Source: CBFGTJ01 sp965651815 (GTDB taxonomy: Bacteria > Actinomycetota > Acidimicrobiia > Acidimicrobiales > Microtrichaceae). Taken from it: a DNA stretch of 25,309 nucleotides. Under the pieces are notes generated by a model. The model was not told where the DNA came from. It did not search any database and was given only the letters and a program-made list of their open reading frames with translations. The position numbers and the translations under genes were made by a program. Below are positions 21,934 to 25,309 of this stretch, one piece after another; positions within the stretch are counted from its first letter, which is position 1; every line of letters begins with the position of its first letter. Where the stretch lies: positions 1-25,309 of the forward strand of contig CBFGTJ010000024.1 of the NCBI GenBank assembly GCA_965651815.1, given 5' to 3'.

Positions 21934-23559
21934 TCAGAAGTCCATGCCGCCCATGTCGGGAGCGGAGGTCGTGGAGGCCGGCTCCGGGGCGTCGGTGATG
22001 ACCGCCTCGGTGGTGAGGAACAGGCCCGCGATCGAGCCGGCGTTCTCCAGCGCCGAGCGGGTCACCTTCGCCGCGTCGATGATGCCCGCCTCGACGAGGT
22101 CCTCGTACTCGCCGGTCGCGGCGTTGAGGCCCTCACGCTTGTTCGACAGCGACCGGACCCGGTCGACGACCACGCCGCCCTCGAGGCCGGCGTTCTCGGC
22201 GATCTGCTTGAGCGGCGCCTCGAGCGCCCGGGCGATGATCGCGGCACCGGTCGCCTCGTCGTCCTCGAGCTTCTTGACCAGCTCGTCGACCGCGTCGCGA
22301 GCGTGCAGCAGCGTCACGCCGCCGCCGGCGACGACGCCCTCCTCGATGGCCGCCTTCGTGGTGGACACGGCGTCCTCGATGCGGTGCTTCTTCTCCTTGA
22401 GCTCCACCTCGGTCGCCGCGCCGACCTTGAGGACCGCGACGCCGCCCGACAGCTTCGCGAGGCGCTCCTGGAGCTTCTCGCGGTCGTAGTCGGAGTCGGT
22501 GTTCTCGATCTCGGCCTTGATCTGGGCGATGCGGCCGTTGATGTCGTCCTTGGAGCCGTGGCCGTTGACGATCGTGGTCTCGTCCTTGGTGACGATCACC
22601 TTGTCGGCCTGGCCGAGCAGGTCGAGGCCGACGGACTCGAGCTTGAGGCCGACCTCCTCGGAGATGACCTGGCCGCCGGTGAGGATCGCCATGTCGGCGA
22701 GCATCGCCTTGCGGCGCTCACCGAAGCCGGGGGCCTTCACGGCGACCGACTGGAAGGTGCCGCGGATCTTGTTGACCACGAGCGTGGCGAGCGCCTCGCC
22801 CTCGACGTCCTCGGCGACGACCACGAGCGGCTTCGAGGCCTGCATCACCTTCTCGAGCAGCGGCACGAGCTCCCGCACGTTCGAGATCTTCGAGGCGACG
22901 AAGAGGATGTAGGGGTTCTCGAGGACCGCCTCCATGCGCTCGGTGTCGGTCGCCATGTAGGGCGAGATGTAGCCCTTGTCGAAGCGCATGCCCTCGACGA
23001 GGTCCATCTCGAGGCCGAAGGTGTTCGACTCCTCGACGGTGATGACGCCGTCCTTGCCGACCTTGTCGATCGCCTCGGAGATCAGCCGCCCGATCTCGGG
23101 ATCGGCGGAGGACACGGCTGCGACCTGGGCGATCTGGTCCTTGGAGTCCACCTCGATGGCGAGCTCGCGGACCTTGGAGGTGGCGGCCTCGACGGCGGCC
23201 TCGATGCCACGCTTGATCCCGACGGGGTTGGCGCCGGCGGCGAGGTTGCGGAGGCCCTCGCGGACCATCGACCAGGCGAGGACGGTCGCGGTGGTGGTGC
23301 CGTCACCCGCGACGTCGTCGGTCTTCTTCGCAACCTCCTTCACGAGGCTGGCGCCGATGTTCTCGAACGGGTCGTCGAGCTCGATCTCCTTCGCGATGGA
23401 CACACCGTCGTTGGTGATCGTCGGCGCGCCCCACTTCTTGTCGAGCACGACGTTGCGGCCCTTCGGGCCCAGCGTCACGCGCACGGCGTCAGCCAGTTGG
23501 TCCATGCCCGCTTCGAGCTTGCGGCGGGCGTCGTCATCGAACGAGATCGTCTTGGCCAC
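21934..23559 (-). CDS. groEL: Chaperonin GroEL (60 kDa)
   Basis: A 541-residue chaperonin that folds proteins in the cytoplasm as a ring assembly with GroES. The ATPase motif GDGTTTATVLA (about residues 86-96) is intact. LGPKGRNVVLD, PGFGERRKAML and GVVAGGGVTLLHA are diagnostic. The tail is short and ends DMGGMDF, like the principal actinobacterial GroEL. GTG at 23559 has GGAGG 6 bases upstream. No groES lies within the window, so it is a solitary copy. A perfect CIRCE element overlaps its promoter, so HrcA control is expected. A 14-bp hairpin follows the stop. Confidence 0.98.
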   Translation of the reverse strand: MAKTISFDDDARRKLEAGMDQLADAVRVTLGPKGRNVVLDKKWGAPTITNDGVSIAKEIELDDPFENIGASLVKEVAKKTDDVAGDGTTTATVLAWSMVREGLRNLAAGANPVGIKRGIEAAVEAATSKVRELAIEVDSKDQIAQVAAVSSADPEIGRLISEAIDKVGKDGVITVEESNTFGLEMDLVEGMRFDKGYISPYMATDTERMEAVLENPYILFVASKISNVRELVPLLEKVMQASKPLVVVAEDVEGEALATLVVNKIRGTFQSVAVKAPGFGERRKAMLADMAILTGGQVISEEVGLKLESVGLDLLGQADKVIVTKDETTIVNGHGSKDDINGRIAQIKAEIENTDSDYDREKLQERLAKLSGGVAVLKVGAATEVELKEKKHRIEDAVSTTKAAIEEGVVAGGGVTLLHARDAVDELVKKLEDDEATGAAIIARALEAPLKQIAENAGLEGGVVVDRVRSLSNKREGLNAATGEYEDLVEAGIIDAAKVTRSALENAGSIAGLFLTTEAVITDAPEPASTTSAPDMGGMDF

Positions 23560-23657
23560 TGGAGTCCTCCGTTGGATCCGGCCCGTCCTCGGACCTGGTT
23601 GCGACCGGTCTCCTGCGCCGTCGGTGCGCACGGAGCCCCGGGGGATGTCGGGGGAAG

Positions 23658-23687
23658 AATTTAGCACTCCGTTGCAGTGAGTGCTAA
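23658..23687 (-). promoter_or_regulatory. groEL promoter overlapped by a perfect CIRCE element
   Basis: TTAGCACTC (23661-23669), nine bases, GAGTGCTAA (23679-23687): the exact CIRCE consensus bound by HrcA. On the minus strand TTAGCA can serve as -35 and TAAATT (23658-23663) as -10 with 18 bp between, so HrcA would block the promoter. The leader to the groEL GTG is about 100 bases. Confidence 0.92.
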
Positions 23688-23742
23688 CAGACGAACGTCG
23701 CGAGTGCCAGCGCCACGGGGACGGCGCGACCGGCGCGGATCC

Positions 23743-23772
23743 TTGTCGGGCCCGGCCGGGGGTCGGTACCGT
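23743..23772 (+). promoter_or_regulatory. Candidate promoter of the FAD oxidoreductase gene
   Basis: TTGTCG (23743-23748) and TACCGT (23767-23772) are 18 bp apart on the plus strand, 33 bases before the GTG. The -35 match is fair and the -10 weak. Confidence 0.4.
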
Positions 23773-23805
23773 CGCCAGCGCAGCGGTCGAGGATCGGGGG
23801 GATCG

Positions 23806-25263
23806 GTGGCGCGCATCGCGGTGGCAGGCGCCGGCATCGCAGGGCTCGGCGTCGCCCTGGCAGCCGGTCGGGCCGGGCACGACGTGACCCTGATCGAGCG
23901 GGACGACACCCCGCTCCCCCCGGACGCGAGCTCTGCGTTCGGGTGGGAGCGCCACGGCGCGCCCCAGGTGCGCCACTCCCACGCGCTGCTCGCGCGGCTG
24001 CGCAACCTGCTGCGCGACCGGTACCCGGACGTCCTCGACGCGCTCTTCGCCGCCGGGGCGACGACCCTCGACTTCGTCGCCATGCTGCCCGACGACATGG
24101 ACCGGTCACCGCACCCCGGCGACGAGGACCTCGTCGCGCTCGCGTGCCGCCGCACCACCTTCGAGTGGGTGCTGCGCAGGATCGTGCTGCGGGACGGCGC
24201 CGAGCTGGTGCACGGGGTGGCGGTGCGCGGCCTTCGGTGCGAACGGGGCGGCGCCGCGCCGCCGCTGGTCACCGGCGTCGAGCTCTCCGACGGCACGACG
24301 TTCGACGCCGACGTGGTCGTGCTGGCGAACGGGCGCCGCGGCGACCCCGGGGCCCTGCTGCGCCCGCACGGCGTGGAGGTGCGGGAGCGCTCCGAGGACA
24401 CCGGCATCGTCTACTACTCGCGCTTCTTCCGGCTGGTGGACGGCGCCGGGTACCCGCCGCAGGTCGGGCCGATCGGCGGCGACCTGGACTACCTCAAGTT
24501 CGGGGTGTTCCCCGGCGACGACCGCACCTTCTCGGTGACGCTCGCCGCGCGCTCGCGGGACACCGAGCTGCGCCGGCGGCTGCAGGACCCCGACACGTTC
24601 CTCCGGGTGGCCGAGGCCATCCCGACGACGCGCCCGTACGTGGAGCCGGACCGCTCGCTGCCGATCACCGACGTGTACGTGATGGCCGGGCTGCTCAACC
24701 GCCGCCGCTGGTTCCTCGGCGACGACGGGGCGCCGGTCGTGCTCGGGCTGCACGCGGTCGGCGACGCCCACACCTGCACCAACCCCCTGTACGGGAGGGG
24801 GTGCAGCCTCGCGCTCGTACAGGCGCAGCTGCTCGCCGACGCGCTCGAGGAGCACGGGCTGGACCACGAGGCGCGTGCGCTGGCCTACGAGGCGGCCACC
24901 GAGCGCGACGTCACCCCGTGGTACCGCGCGGCCGTGGCACAGGACCGCCTCGGACGGACGCAGCCCGCCGGGGGTGACGGCGGCGCGAACGGACCGGTGG
25001 AGGAGGCGCGCGACGAGCAGGCGAGGGAGCAGGCCGAGCTGGCCCGGTCGCTGCTGCGCGACGGCCTGTTCCCGGCCCTGCGCACCGACCCGGTGGTGCT
25101 GCGGGCGTTCCTCCGCATGATGAACCTGCTCGCACCGCCGGACGCCCTGGTGACCGACGGGGACGTGGTCACCCGCGTGATGCAGGTCTACGCGCGGCGC
25201 GGCGAGCGGCCACCGGAGCCGCCGGTCGGCCCTGGCCGCGAGGAGCTCCTCGCGCGCCTCTGA
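23806..25263 (+). CDS. FAD-dependent oxidoreductase / monooxygenase-like protein
   Basis: A 485-residue flavoprotein. The N-terminal Rossmann motif is IAVAGAGIAGLGVALAAGRAGHDVTLIERD (GxGxxG at residues 8-13). A conserved HSHALLARLRNLL follows. The second FAD motif is GDAHTCTNPLYGRGCSLA (about residues 319-336), as in the PHBH-like, geranylgeranyl reductase and halogenase group. The substrate is unknown. The C-terminal part (AQEQ/AELARSLLRDGL) is helical and Ala-rich. GTG at 23806 starts exactly at the Rossmann strand, with a purine-rich GGGGG about 5 bases upstream; longer starts would overlap the groEL promoter. It is divergent from groEL and the window ends 46 bases after its stop with no recognisable gene. 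Confidence 0.85.
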   Translation: MARIAVAGAGIAGLGVALAAGRAGHDVTLIERDDTPLPPDASSAFGWERHGAPQVRHSHALLARLRNLLRDRYPDVLDALFAAGATTLDFVAMLPDDMDRSPHPGDEDLVALACRRTTFEWVLRRIVLRDGAELVHGVAVRGLRCERGGAAPPLVTGVELSDGTTFDADVVVLANGRRGDPGALLRPHGVEVRERSEDTGIVYYSRFFRLVDGAGYPPQVGPIGGDLDYLKFGVFPGDDRTFSVTLAARSRDTELRRRLQDPDTFLRVAEAIPTTRPYVEPDRSLPITDVYVMAGLLNRRRWFLGDDGAPVVLGLHAVGDAHTCTNPLYGRGCSLALVQAQLLADALEEHGLDHEARALAYEAATERDVTPWYRAAVAQDRLGRTQPAGGDGGANGPVEEARDEQAREQAELARSLLRDGLFPALRTDPVVLRAFLRMMNLLAPPDALVTDGDVVTRVMQVYARRGERPPEPPVGPGREELLARL

Positions 25264-25309
25264 CCCCCGCCTCTTCCCACGAAACGTGGTGCGAGCGTGC
25301 TGGATCCCC

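Noticed and set aside
25277..25289. CCACG-AAA-CGTGG hairpin after the FAD oxidoreductase stop.
   Set aside because: A 5-bp stem is too short to call a terminator with confidence.

Overview
The window is very GC-rich, gene-dense bacterial chromosome. It is most likely from an actinobacterium (Actinomycetota), possibly class Acidimicrobiia. The evidence is: an amt-glnK-glnD cluster, a PAC2-family protein, a DUF2993 (LmeA-like) protein, coproheme decarboxylase of the Gram-positive haem pathway, several promoters laid out for leaderless transcripts, frequent GTG starts, and a CIRCE-controlled groEL. The class assignment is inference. No mobile element, CRISPR array, tRNA or rRNA was seen. No gap between genes exceeds 250 bases.

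Layout. 1-903 (+) is the 3' part of a PQQ-type glucose/sorbosone dehydrogenase. 914-3310 (-) holds two paralogous TetR regulators and a PlsC-type acyltransferase. 3490-3927 (-) is a GNAT acetyltransferase, divergent from a PAC2-family protein (3983-4822, +); the two promoters are interlocked in 55 bp. 4868-10771 (-) is a complete seven-gene Mrp Na+/H+ antiporter operon (mrpABCDEFG), with a 4-base stop/start overlap at all six junctions.

10960-16950 (-) is a nitrogen-sensing block: amt2-glnK-glnD and, downstream, amt1-glnB. Two ammonium channels of different sequence type each have their own PII protein beside them, and the gene for the PII-modifying enzyme GlnD lies between the two pairs. Upstream of both amt genes is the same promoter design: GAAAC-N6-GAAAC with further half-sites on an 11-bp period, exactly 10 bp from a TANGTT -10 box. 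This resembles GlnR boxes and is the best regulatory finding here.

17109-17294 (+) is a small four-cysteine protein. 17320-19274 (-) is a tight operon of chdC, a DUF2993 protein and an unrecognised protein. Then follow a TauE/SafE-type permease (19398-20168, -), a large acidic lipoprotein (20252-21811, -), and a solitary groEL (21934-23559, -) with a perfect CIRCE operator and no groES beside it. A divergent FAD-dependent oxidoreductase (23806-25263, +) ends the window.

How the parts fit. The nitrogen block imports ammonium and signals nitrogen state through PII. The Mrp operon handles Na+/pH homeostasis. The remaining genes are housekeeping or of unknown role. Several strong hairpins follow stop codons and probably act as GC-rich terminators without U-tracts. 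I found no clear sign of a wholly new multi-gene system. The most promising leads are the shared amt promoter architecture, the post-PII hairpin in front of glnD, the Bacillota-like ChdC operon, and the twin TetR/PlsC cluster.
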